The position numbers were made by a program, and so were the translations under genes. DNA of 64,000 nt from Microbacterium azadirachtae (GTDB lineage Bacteria > Actinomycetota > Actinomycetes > Actinomycetales > Microbacteriaceae), in assembly GCF_000956505.1 (NCBI RefSeq), contig NZ_JYIX01000032.1, positions 124,001 through 188,000 of the forward strand, written 5' to 3'. The notes beneath the pieces were generated by a model, which ran no database searches, was not told where the DNA came from, and saw only the letters and a list, made by a program, of their open reading frames with translations. Shown here piece after piece: positions 1 to 7,836 of this stretch; the first letter of the stretch is position 1, and the number at the start of each line of letters is the position of its first letter.

Positions 1-80
1 CCGGCGGCCTCGCCGATCCTCTCCTCGGCGTCGCCGAGAAGCCGCTGTCCCTTGGCTTCAGCCTTGTCCTTCAGACTCAT
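1..80 (-). CDS. CsbD-like small stress protein, N-terminal part only
   Basis: The gene starts with ATG at 80 and runs off the left edge, so only about 26 codons are visible. They encode a short, charged, Lys/Glu/Ala-rich stretch (MSLKDKAEAKGQ, then LLGDAEERIGEA) that resembles the N-terminus of CsbD-family proteins. It follows the Asp23/Gls24 envelope-stress genes on the same strand, and CsbD genes often accompany such operons in actinobacteria. The family call is inferred from composition and context; the rest of the protein is needed to confirm it. Confidence 0.5.
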   Translation of the reverse strand, partial: MSLKDKAEAKGQRLLGDAEERIGEAA

Positions 81-156
81 GCCTGATTCCTTTCTCTGTC
101 CCGGCGCCCTCGGCGCCGGTCGTCTGCGGGCGGTCGTCCGTGCCTGGACGGATCCG

Positions 157-762
157 TCATCTCGTTCGTGTGGCGGAGCGGAGGCGGTCGAAGCCGCCGC
201 GATCGGCGAAGTGCACGACCACCGGCGTCCGCGTGCCGCTCAGCACGTCCCACCCCTCGACGCCGCGTTCCGTCTCCGCGAGCAGGGCGGGAAGATCCGC
301 GCCGGATCGCGGCACGACCGAGAGCCGCAGGGCAGTCCTTCCTCCGATCCGGTAGCCCTGCATGCGGGAGGAGAGGACGTCGCTCCGGTGCCGGAGCGGC
401 TCTGTGAGCACCGCGTCGGCGATCGTCTCGTCCACGGCGGTGCTGCCGGTCCGGTCCGCGAACCGCAGCACAGTGCGGGTGCGCGGACGCCGGCGCGTCA
501 CGAGGAAGGCGATGAGACCGATCGCGACGATGAGCCCTGCCGCGGCGGCGGCGACGTGAGCACCGTCGGCGGCTCCCCACGGTGTGCTCCAGGAGTTCAG
601 GGCGTGCGAGGCGTCGTCGACCGCGCGCTGCACGGGCGGCCACCAGGGAGCGAACAGCCGCTCCGGCAGCAGAGGGCGGGCCGCGAGCAACGCGCCCACG
701 AGTGCGATCAGCCCTGCCAGCAGCAGAAGCACGCGGTTCAGGATCCTGCTCGACGAGGTCAT
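157..762 (-). CDS. AmaP-like membrane protein of the Asp23 operon
   Basis: This encodes 201 residues. Two hydrophobic segments (about residues 10-30 and 68-88) are separated by a hydrophilic loop, and a soluble alpha/beta-like C-terminal half follows. This layout matches AmaP-type membrane anchors of Asp23, which tether the Asp23 envelope-stress protein to the cytoplasmic membrane in Gram-positive bacteria. The start overlaps the end of the DUF6286 gene by 4 nt, so the two are probably translationally coupled. It is a member of the leftward operon beginning at 2279. The general role is fairly safe from context; the exact family name is less so. Confidence 0.65.
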   Translation of the reverse strand: MTSSSRILNRVLLLLAGLIALVGALLAARPLLPERLFAPWWPPVQRAVDDASHALNSWSTPWGAADGAHVAAAAAGLIVAIGLIAFLVTRRRPRTRTVLRFADRTGSTAVDETIADAVLTEPLRHRSDVLSSRMQGYRIGGRTALRLSVVPRSGADLPALLAETERGVEGWDVLSGTRTPVVVHFADRGGFDRLRSATRTR

Positions 763-1325
763 GCGACGACTCCCTTCGCGTCGACGGTGACGACGGGGCG
801 GATACCGAAGCCCATCCGTTCGAGGGCTCCCCGCGCCGCATCCGCGGCACCGGCCCTGTCGACGGGCACGCCGCTGACGGGACGGATCCGCACCCGCACG
901 CGTCGTGCCGTCACCGTCGCGGAGACCTGCGATGCGGCCAGCGCGCAGTGCCGGGCGACGGCCTGCGCCGCGGCGTCGGCGAGCAGCCCGTCATCGACGA
1001 CGAGCTCCACCCTGGCGCCTCCACGTCCGTGTCGGCGGCGACGGCCCGGCCCGATCGCGAGGGCGATGAGCGCGATGCCCACGATGCCCGCGATCGCGGC
1101 GGCCGCCGCACGCCAGGACGGCTCCTCCCAGGCCGTCCTCACCGTCGCCGCGGCGTCCCGGGCCACGGATGCCCCCGACGGGTCCGTGGTCCAGATCGCC
1201 GCCGCAACGGTGGCGAGTGCCGCCCCCAGCAGCACGACCGCGACGACGACCGCGGGTGTCGCGCGGGAGGTGCGGAGTTCGCGGCGCAGCAGGCGCCGGT
1301 CCCCGACCCGATCCCCCTCGTTCAT
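759..1325 (-). CDS. DUF6286 membrane protein of the Asp23 operon
   Basis: This 188-residue protein has an Arg-rich N-terminus, two transmembrane helices (about residues 23-45 and 70-92) and a C-terminal soluble domain of about 90 residues. It resembles DUF6286 proteins, which are found almost only inside actinobacterial Asp23/Gls24 clusters. It overlaps both neighbours by 4 nt, as expected in a tightly coupled operon. Its biochemical role is unknown. The position between an Asp23 paralogue and the AmaP-like protein suggests part of a membrane-associated envelope-stress complex. Confidence 0.7.
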   Translation of the reverse strand: MNEGDRVGDRRLLRRELRTSRATPAVVVAVVLLGAALATVAAAIWTTDPSGASVARDAAATVRTAWEEPSWRAAAAAIAGIVGIALIALAIGPGRRRRHGRGGARVELVVDDGLLADAAAQAVARHCALAASQVSATVTARRVRVRIRPVSGVPVDRAGAADAARGALERMGFGIRPVVTVDAKGVVA

Positions 1326-1666
1326 CGCACCCTCCTCTCGTCCTCACGGTGAATGCCGGCGAATCGCAGGTCCACTGCGTCCACGCGCCGCCCGGCCCGC
1401 TCCGCCATGCCCGTCACCAGGGAGGTGCGCACACTCGCGCCCTGCTCCTGGAGCGTCCGCCCCGCCGCGTTCTCCACCCGCAGCGGAAGTGTCACGGTGG
1501 CGTGCAGCCCGCCGTCCGCGTCGTCCCAGCGGAGGGTGACCTCGCGAGGATCCGCCCCGTAGGCGCTCGTGACGATCCCGACGGCGAGGCGATGCAGCGC
1601 CCGCGCCGTGAGTGTCGTCCGTCCGCGCAGCGCCGACCCCGCGGTGTGCGCGACAGCCGCCCTCAT
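1322..1666 (-). CDS. Asp23/Gls24-family protein, short paralogue
   Basis: This encodes 114 residues starting at ATG 1666 (MRAAVAHTAG). A longer frame runs further upstream but only as a shadow of the neighbouring Asp23 gene. The sequence keeps the Gls24 pattern of an N-terminal helix, a strand with VTLRWDDADG, a VTLPLRVENAAG segment and a C-terminal helix ending in VDAVDLRFAG. It is shorter than the main Asp23 (142 aa), lacking the acidic tail. Overlaps of 4 nt on both sides place it in the operon. It probably partners with the main Asp23 or the membrane anchors. Confidence 0.75.
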   Translation of the reverse strand: MRAAVAHTAGSALRGRTTLTARALHRLAVGIVTSAYGADPREVTLRWDDADGGLHATVTLPLRVENAAGRTLQEQGASVRTSLVTGMAERAGRRVDAVDLRFAGIHREDERRVR

Positions 1667-1854
1667 GACGAGGTGCGTCGCCCGCGCAGCGCCTGGACCA
1701 GCCCGTGCAGGTCGATGTCGCCCCGCACGAGGCGGGCGACGCCCACCCCGGCGAGCATCGCGAGACCCACGAACAGGAAGGCCCAGAAGCCGAAGGCGAC
1801 CCAGGTCAGGGCGAGCACCGCACCGACGGCGGCGCCGATGGTGCTCGCGTTCAC
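1663..1854 (-). CDS. DUF2273-like small membrane protein
   Basis: This 63-residue protein is mostly two closely spaced hydrophobic helices (about residues 5-22 and 24-42) followed by a basic C-terminus. DUF2273 proteins of about 60 residues sit next to asp23/gls24 genes across Gram-positive bacteria, and size, position and the GFWAFLFVGLA core fit that family. It overlaps both Asp23 paralogues by 4 nt. It is likely a membrane component of the Asp23 assembly. Confidence 0.7.
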   Translation of the reverse strand: MNASTIGAAVGAVLALTWVAFGFWAFLFVGLAMLAGVGVARLVRGDIDLHGLVQALRGRRTSS

Positions 1855-2279
1855 TGGACTCGCGCCTCCTGGCCGTCGTCGCCCTCGTCCTCGGACGGGA
1901 TGTGGACGTCGTTGATGGTGACGTTGACCTCGGTGACCTCCAGGCCCACGAGCTCCTGCATCGCCCGGTACACGGACGCGCGCACGGCACCCGCCAGCTC
2001 CTGCAGCGAGACCGGGTACTCCGCGACGAGCGTGACGTCGACGGCGACCTGCTTCTCGCCGACCTCGACGCCGATGCCCTGGGCGAGGTCGGTCGAGTTC
2101 AGTGCATCGCGGATGGCGCCGACGACGCGCGCTGCTCCACCGCCGAGCGCGTACACGCCCGGAACGTCGCGCGCGGCGATGCCGGCGATCTTCGCGACGA
2201 CCGCATCCTCGATCGTGGTCTTCCCGCCCTGGGCGGCCGTGCTCTCCGCGGCCTGCTTGCCGGTGATGTCGTTGGCCAT
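1851..2279 (-). CDS. Asp23/Gls24 envelope stress response protein
   Basis: The first gene of the leftward operon encodes 142 residues from ATG 2279 (MANDITGKQA); a strong GAGGGGGAA ribosome-binding site lies just upstream. Typical Asp23/Gls24 features are the TTIEDAVVAKIAG start of the domain, the RDVPGVYALGG loop, VAEYPVSLQELA and the VTEVNVTINDVHIP strand, then an acidic tail. These proteins are abundant, cytoplasmic and membrane-tethered, and respond to alkaline or cell-envelope stress. The whole set 2279 to 1 (Asp23, DUF2273, Asp23 paralogue, DUF6286, AmaP-like, CsbD-like) reads as one transcription unit. Confidence 0.92.
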   Translation of the reverse strand: MANDITGKQAAESTAAQGGKTTIEDAVVAKIAGIAARDVPGVYALGGGAARVVGAIRDALNSTDLAQGIGVEVGEKQVAVDVTLVAEYPVSLQELAGAVRASVYRAMQELVGLEVTEVNVTINDVHIPSEDEGDDGQEARVQ

Positions 2280-2421
2280 GTCCGTTCCCCCTCGGTGATC
2301 CGCACTCCCCGTGCGTGTCGCTGTCTGCGACCTCACCTCCATGACGGAGACGGGCGCCGATTCGTCACAAAGAAGTTCGGGAGAGATCAGAATCTCCGTG
2401 AGCGGACCACGATCGCCGCCC

Positions 2422-2772
2422 TCAACGCCCCAGGCGCTCGGCGCAGGCGACGCAGTGCTCGGCGAACGGGCGCGCGTCGAGTCGGGCGGGAGGGATCGGT
2501 CGCCCGCAGGACGTGCAGACCCCGTAGGCGCCCGCTTCCAGACGGGCGAGGGCGTCGTCGACCTGCCGCAGCTGAGCGGCGGCATCGCCCTGCAACGCCG
2601 CCAGCCGCGACCACTCGGACGACAGGGTCACACCCTCCGGGTCGTGCTCGTCGTCGTCGTTCGAGCTCTCCCTGTCGTGCACGAGCTCGTTGAGCGCGTG
2701 CGATGCCGAGGCGGCCCGCGCCGCGGCGCGCACGCGGAGCTCCTCGAGCAGCACACGGGCGTCGGCGGTCAT
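2422..2772 (-). CDS. DksA/TraR C4-type zinc-finger protein
   Basis: The start is placed at ATG 2772 (MTADARVLLEEL), giving 116 residues, because a TACCGT -10-like hexamer lies 6 nt upstream and no Shine-Dalgarno is seen. The N-terminal part is a helical coiled-coil with an acidic NDDDEHDPEG loop. The C-terminus carries a four-cysteine zinc finger, CTSCGRPIPP and then CVAC. DksA-type proteins enter the RNA polymerase secondary channel with ppGpp; in actinobacteria these short versions are poorly characterised, so the RNAP role is inferred. It is separated from the Asp23 operon by 142 nt. Confidence 0.85.
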   Translation of the reverse strand: MTADARVLLEELRVRAAARAASASHALNELVHDRESSNDDDEHDPEGVTLSSEWSRLAALQGDAAAQLRQVDDALARLEAGAYGVCTSCGRPIPPARLDARPFAEHCVACAERLGR

Positions 2773-2778
2773 GCCGAC

Positions 2779-2784
2779 ACGGTA
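2779..2784 (-). promoter_or_regulatory. -10 hexamer TACCGT, predicted leaderless start
   Basis: TACCGT ends 6 nt before the ATG at 2772, so transcription would begin at or next to the start codon. No ribosome-binding site is present. Confidence 0.5.
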
Positions 2785-2810
2785 GCCGCCGGATCCGACA
2801 TCCGCGGAAC

Positions 2811-3134
2811 CTACTCGAGCCACTCCGTCACGAACCGGTCGTTCGCGTGCACGTGCGTGGCCTCGTACGTGCCGCCGTCGAGCACCTCGAACCGGTGCGC
2901 GACGAGCGCCGGCACCACGAGGATCTGCCCGCCCGCGCCGACGACCTGCTCTTCGCCGACCGTGAACAGGGCGCGGCCGCGGTGGATCACGAACGTCTCG
3001 ACGTAGGGATGCCGGTGCAGTCGCGGACCGGATCCCGGCGTCGATGCGTACTCGCGGATGATGCTCACCGGGGATCCGATGAGGAATCCCTCGATGCTCG
3101 CGTCGAGGGCGACGTCGATGGGCTGGACGGTCAT
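2811..3134 (-). CDS. Cupin-domain protein
   Basis: This encodes 107 residues from ATG 3134 (MTVQPIDVAL) with a GGAGG ribosome-binding site. It is a single cupin barrel: the first motif is GPRLHRHPYVETFVIHRG, where two His and one Glu could bind a metal, and the second contains VVPALVAHRFEVLDGG with another His. Such stand-alone cupins include small isomerases, dioxygenases and sensor proteins, so the substrate cannot be named. It is not obviously co-transcribed with either neighbour. Confidence 0.85.
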   Translation of the reverse strand: MTVQPIDVALDASIEGFLIGSPVSIIREYASTPGSGPRLHRHPYVETFVIHRGRALFTVGEEQVVGAGGQILVVPALVAHRFEVLDGGTYEATHVHANDRFVTEWLE

Positions 3135-3211
3135 GGCGCCTCCGTTTCCTGCCCGAGGGTACGCCGCAGGGCGCCGGAGATGAACCCCGGCGCCCTGAAT
3201 GGTCCGGCGTC

Positions 3212-3376
3212 TCAGCCGAGCAGCACGGCGAGCACGGTGGATCCGCCGCCCACCAGGATGAGCGCGACGATCACGACCCACGCGGTGATGCGGATCCTGC
3301 GCTGCCGCTGGGTGCTGTAGATCGAGAGGTCCTCGTCGGTCCCTGAGCCGGCCGAAGGGTCGGGGGTGCTGTTCAT
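3212..3376 (-). CDS. 54-residue single-helix membrane protein behind purL
   Basis: A short gene (ATG 3376, stop 3212-3214) begins 19 nt after the purL stop, with GAGGAAG as ribosome-binding site, so it is probably co-transcribed with purL. The protein has a polar, Ser/Asp-rich N-terminus, a basic patch (QRQRRIRI) and one transmembrane helix (about residues 31-53). I recognise no family. Codons 4-12 are encoded by a copy of the common Microbacteriaceae repeat of the GGTCCCTGAGCC...CGAAGGG type, so the N-terminus may be repeat-derived. Confidence 0.6.
   Translation of the reverse strand: MNSTPDPSAGSGTDEDLSIYSTQRQRRIRITAWVVIVALILVGGGSTVLAVLLG
3338..3362. repeat. Dispersed Microbacteriaceae repeat inside a coding region
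   Basis: The sequence GGTCCCTGAGCC followed by GGCCGAAGGG is an imperfect hairpin. It closely resembles a repeat that I know from many Microbacterium-type genomes (CCCTTCGACAGGCTCAGGGA). Here it lies inside the first codons of the 54-residue membrane protein gene. Confidence 0.6.
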
Positions 3377-3395
3377 GAGCTTCCTCGCCGGGCGG

Positions 3396-5723
3396 TCAGG
3401 CCCCGACGGGCTCCGCCACGGTCGGGCCGAACGCTGCCGGCAGGGTCGCCTGGGAGGTCGCGCGCAGTTCGTCGACCGAGATCGTGAAGACGTCCTGCAC
3501 CTCGAGCTGCGGGGCGCTGTCGGTCACGCCGATGCGCAGCACGGGGTATCCGCGTCCCTCGCAGAGTCCCTGGAACTTCACGTCGTCCTCGCGGGGTACG
3601 GTCACGATCACGCGGCCGGCCGACTCGGAGAACAGGGCCGTCACGGCGTCGACGCCGTCGCGCTCCATGAGCTCGGTCAGCCACACGCGGGCGCCGACGC
3701 CGAAGCGCATGACGCCCTCGGCGAGCGCCTGGCCGAGGCCGCCCTCGCTCAGGTCGTGCGCGGAGGAGATCAGCCACTCGTCGCGCGCCGCGCCGATCAG
3801 GCCCGCCAGGCGCTTCTCGCCGGCGAGGTCGACCTTGGGCGGCAGGCCGCCGAGGTGCCCGTGGATGACGTCGGCCCAGGCGGATCCGGACAGCTCGGTC
3901 GCGGTGGTGCCGAGCAGGTAGATGTTCTGGCCCTCGTCCTGCCAGCCGGAGGGGATCCGGCGCGAGACGTCGTCGATGATGCCGAGCACGCCGACCAGCG
4001 GGGTCGGGTGGATCGGCACGTCGCCGGTCTGGTTGTAGAACGAGACGTTGCCGCCGGTGACAGGGGTGCCGAGCTCGAAGCAGCCGTCCGCGAGGCCGTC
4101 GACCGTCTGGCCGAACTGCCACATGACCTCGGGGTTCTCGGGGGATCCGAAGTTCAGGCAATCGGTGATGGCCGTCGGCTCCGCGCCCGTGACGGCGACG
4201 TTGCGGTAGGCCTCGGCGAGGGCGAGCTGCGCGCCCGCGTACGGGTCGAGCTGGCTGTAGCGGCCGTTCGCGTCAGTCGCGATCGAGAAGCCGAGGCCCG
4301 ACTCCTCGTCGACGCGGATCATGCCGGCGTCGTCGGGGAAGGCGAGGGCGGTGTTGCCGAGCACGTAGTAGTCGTACTGGTTGGTGATCCAGCGGGTGTC
4401 GGCGAGGTTCGGGCTCTCCAGCAGCGCGAGGAACTGCTGCTCGAGCGCCTCGGGGTCGTTGTCACGGGGGAGCAGCTCCGCGGCGTCGGCCTGCAGTGCG
4501 TCGATCCAGGTCGGGTAGGCGACCGGGCGGTCGTAGACCGGGCCGTCGACGGCGACCGTGGAGGGATCCACGTCGACGATGCGCTCGCCCTGCCAGTCGA
4601 TGATGAGGCGGCCGTCGCCGGTGACCTCGCCGAGGACGGAGGTCTCCACGTCCCACTTCTTCACGACGGCGAGGAACGCGTCGAGCTTCTCGGGGGCGAC
4701 GATCGCCATCATGCGCTCCTGCGACTCCGACATGAGGATCTCCTCAGCGGTCAGGGTGGGGTCGCGCAGCAGCACGTTGTCGAGCGACACGTGCATGCCG
4801 GAGTTGCCGTTCGCGGCCAGCTCGCTCGTGGCGCAGGAGATGCCGGCGGCGCCGAGATCCTGGATCGCCTCGACGAGTTCGTCGCGGTACAGCTCGAGGC
4901 AGCACTCGATGAGCACCTTCTCGGCGAACGGGTCGCCGACCTGCACGGCGGGACGCTTGGTCGGGCCCGTCGAATCGAACGAGTCGGAGGCCAGGATCGA
5001 CGCGCCGCCGATCCCGTCGCCGCCGGTGCGGGCGCCGAACAGCACGACCTTGTTGCCGACGCCGGTGGCGTTCGCGAGCTTGAGGTCCTCGTGGCGGAGC
5101 ACGCCGACGGCGAGCGCGTTCACGAGCGGGTTGGCCTGGTAGACGGCGTCGAACACCGTCTCGCCGCCGATGTTCGGCAGGCCGAGGCAGTTGCCGTAGA
5201 AGCTGATGCCGGCGGTCACGCCGTGCACGACGCGGGCCGTGTCGGGGTCGTCGATCGCGCCGAAGCGCAGCGCGTCCATGACGGCCACAGGGCGGGCGCC
5301 CATCGAGATGATGTCGCGGACGATGCCGCCGACGCCGGTGGCTGCGCCCTGGAACGGCTCGATGAAGGAGGGGTGGTTGTGCGACTCGGCCTTGAACGTG
5401 ACGGCCCAGCCCTCGCCGACGTCGATGACGCCCGCGTTCTGGCCCATGCCGACCATGAGGCGCTTCTTCATCTCGTCCGAGACCTTCTGCCCGAACCGGC
5501 GCAGGTAGTTCTTCGAGGACTTGTAGGAGCAGTGCTCGCTCCACATGACCGAGTACATCGCCAGCTCGCCCGACGTGGGGCGGCGGCCCAGGATCTCGCG
5601 GATCCGCGCGTACTCGTCGTCCTTGAGGCCGAGCGCCGCGTACGGCTGCTCCTTCTCCGGAGTCGCTTCAGCGTTGGCGACCGAGTCGGGGACGTGGTCG
5701 GTGGGGGTGTTCGGAGAGGTCAC
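3396..5723 (-). CDS. purL: Phosphoribosylformylglycinamidine synthase subunit PurL
   Basis: This encodes 775 residues, the usual size of small-type PurL that works with PurS and PurQ. PurL converts FGAR to FGAM using ATP and ammonia from PurQ, the fourth step of de novo purine synthesis, in the cytoplasm. Recognisable segments are [36 protein letters not shown] (nucleotide and Mg binding), the mid-protein [10 protein letters not shown] and [14 protein letters not shown] near the end. The start ATG 5723 has AGGAGC upstream. purS and purQ are not in this window; in many actinobacteria they lie elsewhere. Confidence 0.98.
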   Translation of the reverse strand: MTSPNTPTDHVPDSVANAEATPEKEQPYAALGLKDDEYARIREILGRRPTSGELAMYSVMWSEHCSYKSSKNYLRRFGQKVSDEMKKRLMVGMGQNAGVIDVGEGWAVTFKAESHNHPSFIEPFQGAATGVGGIVRDIISMGARPVAVMDALRFGAIDDPDTARVVHGVTAGISFYGNCLGLPNIGGETVFDAVYQANPLVNALAVGVLRHEDLKLANATGVGNKVVLFGARTGGDGIGGASILASDSFDSTGPTKRPAVQVGDPFAEKVLIECCLELYRDELVEAIQDLGAAGISCATSELAANGNSGMHVSLDNVLLRDPTLTAEEILMSESQERMMAIVAPEKLDAFLAVVKKWDVETSVLGEVTGDGRLIIDWQGERIVDVDPSTVAVDGPVYDRPVAYPTWIDALQADAAELLPRDNDPEALEQQFLALLESPNLADTRWITNQYDYYVLGNTALAFPDDAGMIRVDEESGLGFSIATDANGRYSQLDPYAGAQLALAEAYRNVAVTGAEPTAITDCLNFGSPENPEVMWQFGQTVDGLADGCFELGTPVTGGNVSFYNQTGDVPIHPTPLVGVLGIIDDVSRRIPSGWQDEGQNIYLLGTTATELSGSAWADVIHGHLGGLPPKVDLAGEKRLAGLIGAARDEWLISSAHDLSEGGLGQALAEGVMRFGVGARVWLTELMERDGVDAVTALFSESAGRVIVTVPREDDVKFQGLCEGRGYPVLRIGVTDSAPQLEVQDVFTISVDELRATSQATLPAAFGPTVAEPVGA

Positions 5724-5831
5724 GCGGGCTCCTGGAGCGAGGGGAGGCGGGGCAGGACCCAGTCTACTTGCGGTTAGGCGGCCTGATCGCGGTCGCGCCG
5801 TGCGACGGCTCAGCGGGCTTCCTTGGGGCGC

Positions 5832-6140
5832 TCAGAGTGCCAGAGTGGCCTCGTCGGGGAGCAGGATCCCGCCGGAGGTGTTGGCGGAGTTCGCGTAGGC
5901 CTGGATGCGCCGCGGATCGATCTCCGGCGGCGTCGGATCGTCGAACTCGAACCGCAGCGGGATGGAGGGGTGCAGCCAGATCGTCGAGCGCCCGCGGGGC
6001 TGGTCGCCGTCGTGGCGCCAGGACAGGGTGAAGCTCTCGTTTCGTCGGAGCTTCGTCGCGATCACGATCTTCAGGTGGGCGAGGGCGATGTCCTCGATCT
6101 CTATCGGGTGCTCGGCGCCGCCGTAGTAGAGGATGGCCAT
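5832..6140 (-). CDS. DUF7882-family small protein
   Basis: Starting at ATG 6140 this encodes 102 residues. It matches a small family common in Microbacteriaceae, often mislabelled ATP-dependent DNA ligase. Conserved pieces visible here are MAILYYGG at the start, LAHLKIVIATKLRRNESFTLSW in the middle, RSTIWLHPSIPLRFEF and a C-terminal SGGILLPDE. No catalytic motif of a ligase is present, so the ligase label should not be used. A TAGCGT hexamer 7 nt upstream of ATG and no ribosome-binding site suggest a leaderless mRNA. Function unknown. Confidence 0.8.
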   Translation of the reverse strand: MAILYYGGAEHPIEIEDIALAHLKIVIATKLRRNESFTLSWRHDGDQPRGRSTIWLHPSIPLRFEFDDPTPPEIDPRRIQAYANSANTSGGILLPDEATLAL

Positions 6141-6147
6141 GTTCCGG

Positions 6148-6153
6148 ACGCTA
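6148..6153 (-). promoter_or_regulatory. -10 hexamer TAGCGT, predicted leaderless start
   Basis: The hexamer ends 7 nt before the ATG at 6140 of the DUF7882 gene. No Shine-Dalgarno lies between them. Confidence 0.45.
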
Positions 6154-6227
6154 CGCCTTTCCACCGGATCCTGCATGCGGACACTGCTCTTCTGCGTGGC
6201 GATCCGCTCGGCGCCCACGGGAGAGGA

Positions 6228-6254
6228 TCCGGGCCGGTGGTGATCCGGCCCGGA
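6228..6254. terminator. 10-bp GC hairpin
   Basis: TCCGGGCCGG at 6228-6237 pairs perfectly with CCGGCCCGGA at 6245-6254 across a 7-nt loop. There is no U-tract. It lies just upstream of the leftward DUF7882 gene, so it may end read-through from the right, or be structural. Confidence 0.4.
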
Positions 6255-6525
6255 CCCTGGGAGTTCCGCGGCTTGGCGAGGACTTGAAGCCCAGAGAAGC
6301 CCCGCATGCGCCGGGATCTCCCGTATCCATCTCCCGGTGACGAGGACGACGGTAGACACGATCCAGCGCCATGCACAGGGGCTTGACCGGCTGTGGAGAT
6401 CGGGGTAGACGGCTGCGCTCGTGGGGCGCCGGCGCCGTGCCCGTGCCGAACGGTGCCCGTGCCGAACTCCGTGTGCGACAATCCAAGCCCGCCGCCCATG
6501 CCGGGCCGCGGGCTGGGGAGGAACC

Positions 6526-6603
6526 GTGGGAATCACCGCAGGAGCGCTCGTCGCTGTCTTCGTCGCGCTGTTCATCGTGCTGGTGGTGCGGCGCCGCAAG
6601 TAG
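6526..6603 (+). CDS. 25-residue membrane peptide
   Basis: A GTG at 6526 preceded by GGGGAGGAACC (a strong ribosome-binding site at good spacing) opens a 25-codon frame, VGITAGALVAVFVALFIVLVV followed by RRRK. It is a single transmembrane helix with a basic cytoplasmic end. A GACAAT hexamer lies at 6477-6482. The combination of ribosome-binding site, hydrophobic content and positive end suggests a true micro-protein, but there is no homology evidence here. Confidence 0.4.
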   Translation: MGITAGALVAVFVALFIVLVVRRRK

Positions 6604-6630
6604 CCCGGGCTGCGTCCTCCGCGCGGCACG

Positions 6631-6703
6631 CCTGCACGACCTCGGCACGCTTGCACGACGGATCCGGTGATCGCGTCGTGCAGACGTACCCGCGTCGTGC
6701 AGG
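6631..6703. repeat. Paired-word palindromic element, word TGCACGAC (type A)
   Basis: The order is CCTGCACGAC (6631), TTGCACGAC (6651), then the inverted word GTCGTGCAG (6675) and GTCGTGCAGG (6694). Direct copies are 19 bp apart and inverted copies are also 19 bp apart, with 10-nt spacers in each pair. It lies between the 3' ends of a rightward micro-gene and the leftward SDR gene. Confidence 0.75.
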
Positions 6704-6734
6704 TGTCCCGCTGTCAGGCGCGCGCGGCGACTCG

Positions 6735-7730
6735 CTACTGCACCGACCACCCGCCGTCCGAGGCGAGGATCGCGCCGTTGATGTTCACGGCGTCGTCCGA
6801 GAGCAGGAACGTGATCGACGCGGCGAGGTGCTCGGCCGTGGCCACGGTGGGGATCGCCTGCTGGAACGGCGCGAGCCGGCCGGATCCGTACTCGGACATG
6901 TGCGGCGGCATCGGGATCCCGGTCGCGACACCGCCGGGAGCGACGGAGTTCACGCGGATCCCCTTCGGCCCGTACATGAAGGCTGCCGACTTGGTGACGC
7001 CGACGATGCCGTGCTTGCTGGCCGTGTAGGCGTTGCCGGAGGCGTTGCCGCGCAGGCCGGCCTCGCTCGAGACGTTGAGGATGGATCCGCGTCCCGCCGC
7101 CTCCATGAGAGGCAGCACCGCGCGCATGAGCTTGAACGGCGCGGTGAGGTTGATTGCGATCACGCGGTCCCAGACGGCGTCGGGCGTCTCGCCGGCGGGG
7201 GAGAAGTCGTCGTTGATGCCGGCGACGTTCGCGAGGGCGTCGATGCGGTCGCCCGCTGCGGCGACGACGCGGTCGATCGCGTCCTGCTGGGTGAGGTCGC
7301 CGGCGACGGTCACGATGCCGGGGAGCTCCGCGGCGAGGGCGTCGAGCTTGTCCGCCGCGATGTCGCAGGCGATGACGCGACCGCCCTCGCGGGCGATGCG
7401 CGAGGCGGTGGCCTTGCCGATGCCCGATGCCGCGCCCGTGACGATCACGGTCTTTCCCGCGAAGCGTCCGGGCGTGACCTGCTCGGTCCAGCCCTGCGGG
7501 GCGGCATCCTCGGGGATCACTCCGCCGTTCGCCGCGCGCACGAGGTCGTCGACCACGGACTGCGGCATGGCGCCCTGGCTCATCACCACGAGCTGCTGCA
7601 GCGGCAGGCCGAGCACAGGGGCGAGCGAGTCGGCGCTCGCACCGGACTGCACCAGCAGTCCGGTGATCAGCTCGCCGCCGGTCGCATCGGCCAGCCAGTC
7701 GCCGATGGAGGAATTCGCGGTCAGGGCCAT
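6735..7730 (-). CDS. SDR-family oxidoreductase with N-terminal extension
   Basis: This encodes 331 residues. Residues 90-331 form a classical short-chain dehydrogenase/reductase: the cofactor loop TGAASGIG is at 98-105, NVAGIND near 168, the catalytic Ser in NVSSEAG near 220, and Tyr234/Lys238 in YTASKHG. The C-terminal DGGWSVQ is typical. The first 85 residues are an extra segment not found in ordinary 250-residue SDRs and have no motif that I recognise. The start ATG 7730 has GAAGGAGA upstream. It is divergent from a TetR regulator, which probably represses it. The substrate is unknown. Confidence 0.88.
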   Translation of the reverse strand: MALTANSSIGDWLADATGGELITGLLVQSGASADSLAPVLGLPLQQLVVMSQGAMPQSVVDDLVRAANGGVIPEDAAPQGWTEQVTPGRFAGKTVIVTGAASGIGKATASRIAREGGRVIACDIAADKLDALAAELPGIVTVAGDLTQQDAIDRVVAAAGDRIDALANVAGINDDFSPAGETPDAVWDRVIAINLTAPFKLMRAVLPLMEAAGRGSILNVSSEAGLRGNASGNAYTASKHGIVGVTKSAAFMYGPKGIRVNSVAPGGVATGIPMPPHMSEYGSGRLAPFQQAIPTVATAEHLAASITFLLSDDAVNINGAILASDGGWSVQ

Positions 7731-7824
7731 GGGTGTCTCCTTCGTTCGCTCGTGGATCCGGTCGGTTCGGCTGCGATCGAGTTTCGCAACGGTGCGTCCA
7801 CTTATTCATGAGCGTACACCTCGC

Positions 7825-7830
7825 TACCCT
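7825..7830 (+). promoter_or_regulatory. -10 hexamer TACCCT, predicted leaderless start
   Basis: TACCCT ends 6 nt before the GTG at 7837. The GGAGG in between directly abuts the start codon and is too close to act as a Shine-Dalgarno. AGCG and CGCT flank the spacer upstream and could be part of a TetR operator. Confidence 0.45.
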
Positions 7831-7836
7831 CGGAGG

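Larger units (their letters stand above)
6141..6525. other. 385-base stretch without a convincing gene
   Basis: No reading frame here has codon use or homology that I trust on either strand. The stretch holds the DUF7882 promoter, a perfect hairpin at 6228-6254, two direct copies of GGTGCCCGTGCCGAAC-like sequence around 6436-6464, and a GACAAT hexamer at 6477-6482 that could be the -10 of the micro-gene at 6526. Confidence 0.5.

Noticed and set aside
3366..5777. An 803-codon open frame on the plus strand opposite purL
   Set aside because: It is a shadow of GC-rich purL codons; its product is a low-complexity Val/Glu/Arg-rich chain and purL is certain.
5832..6140. ATP-dependent DNA ligase
   Set aside because: Databases often use this label for the family, but the 102-residue protein has no ligase motif.
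6240..6330. tRNA-like stretch on the minus strand with TTCAAGTCC
   Set aside because: No T-arm stem, no acceptor stem and no CCA can be formed.
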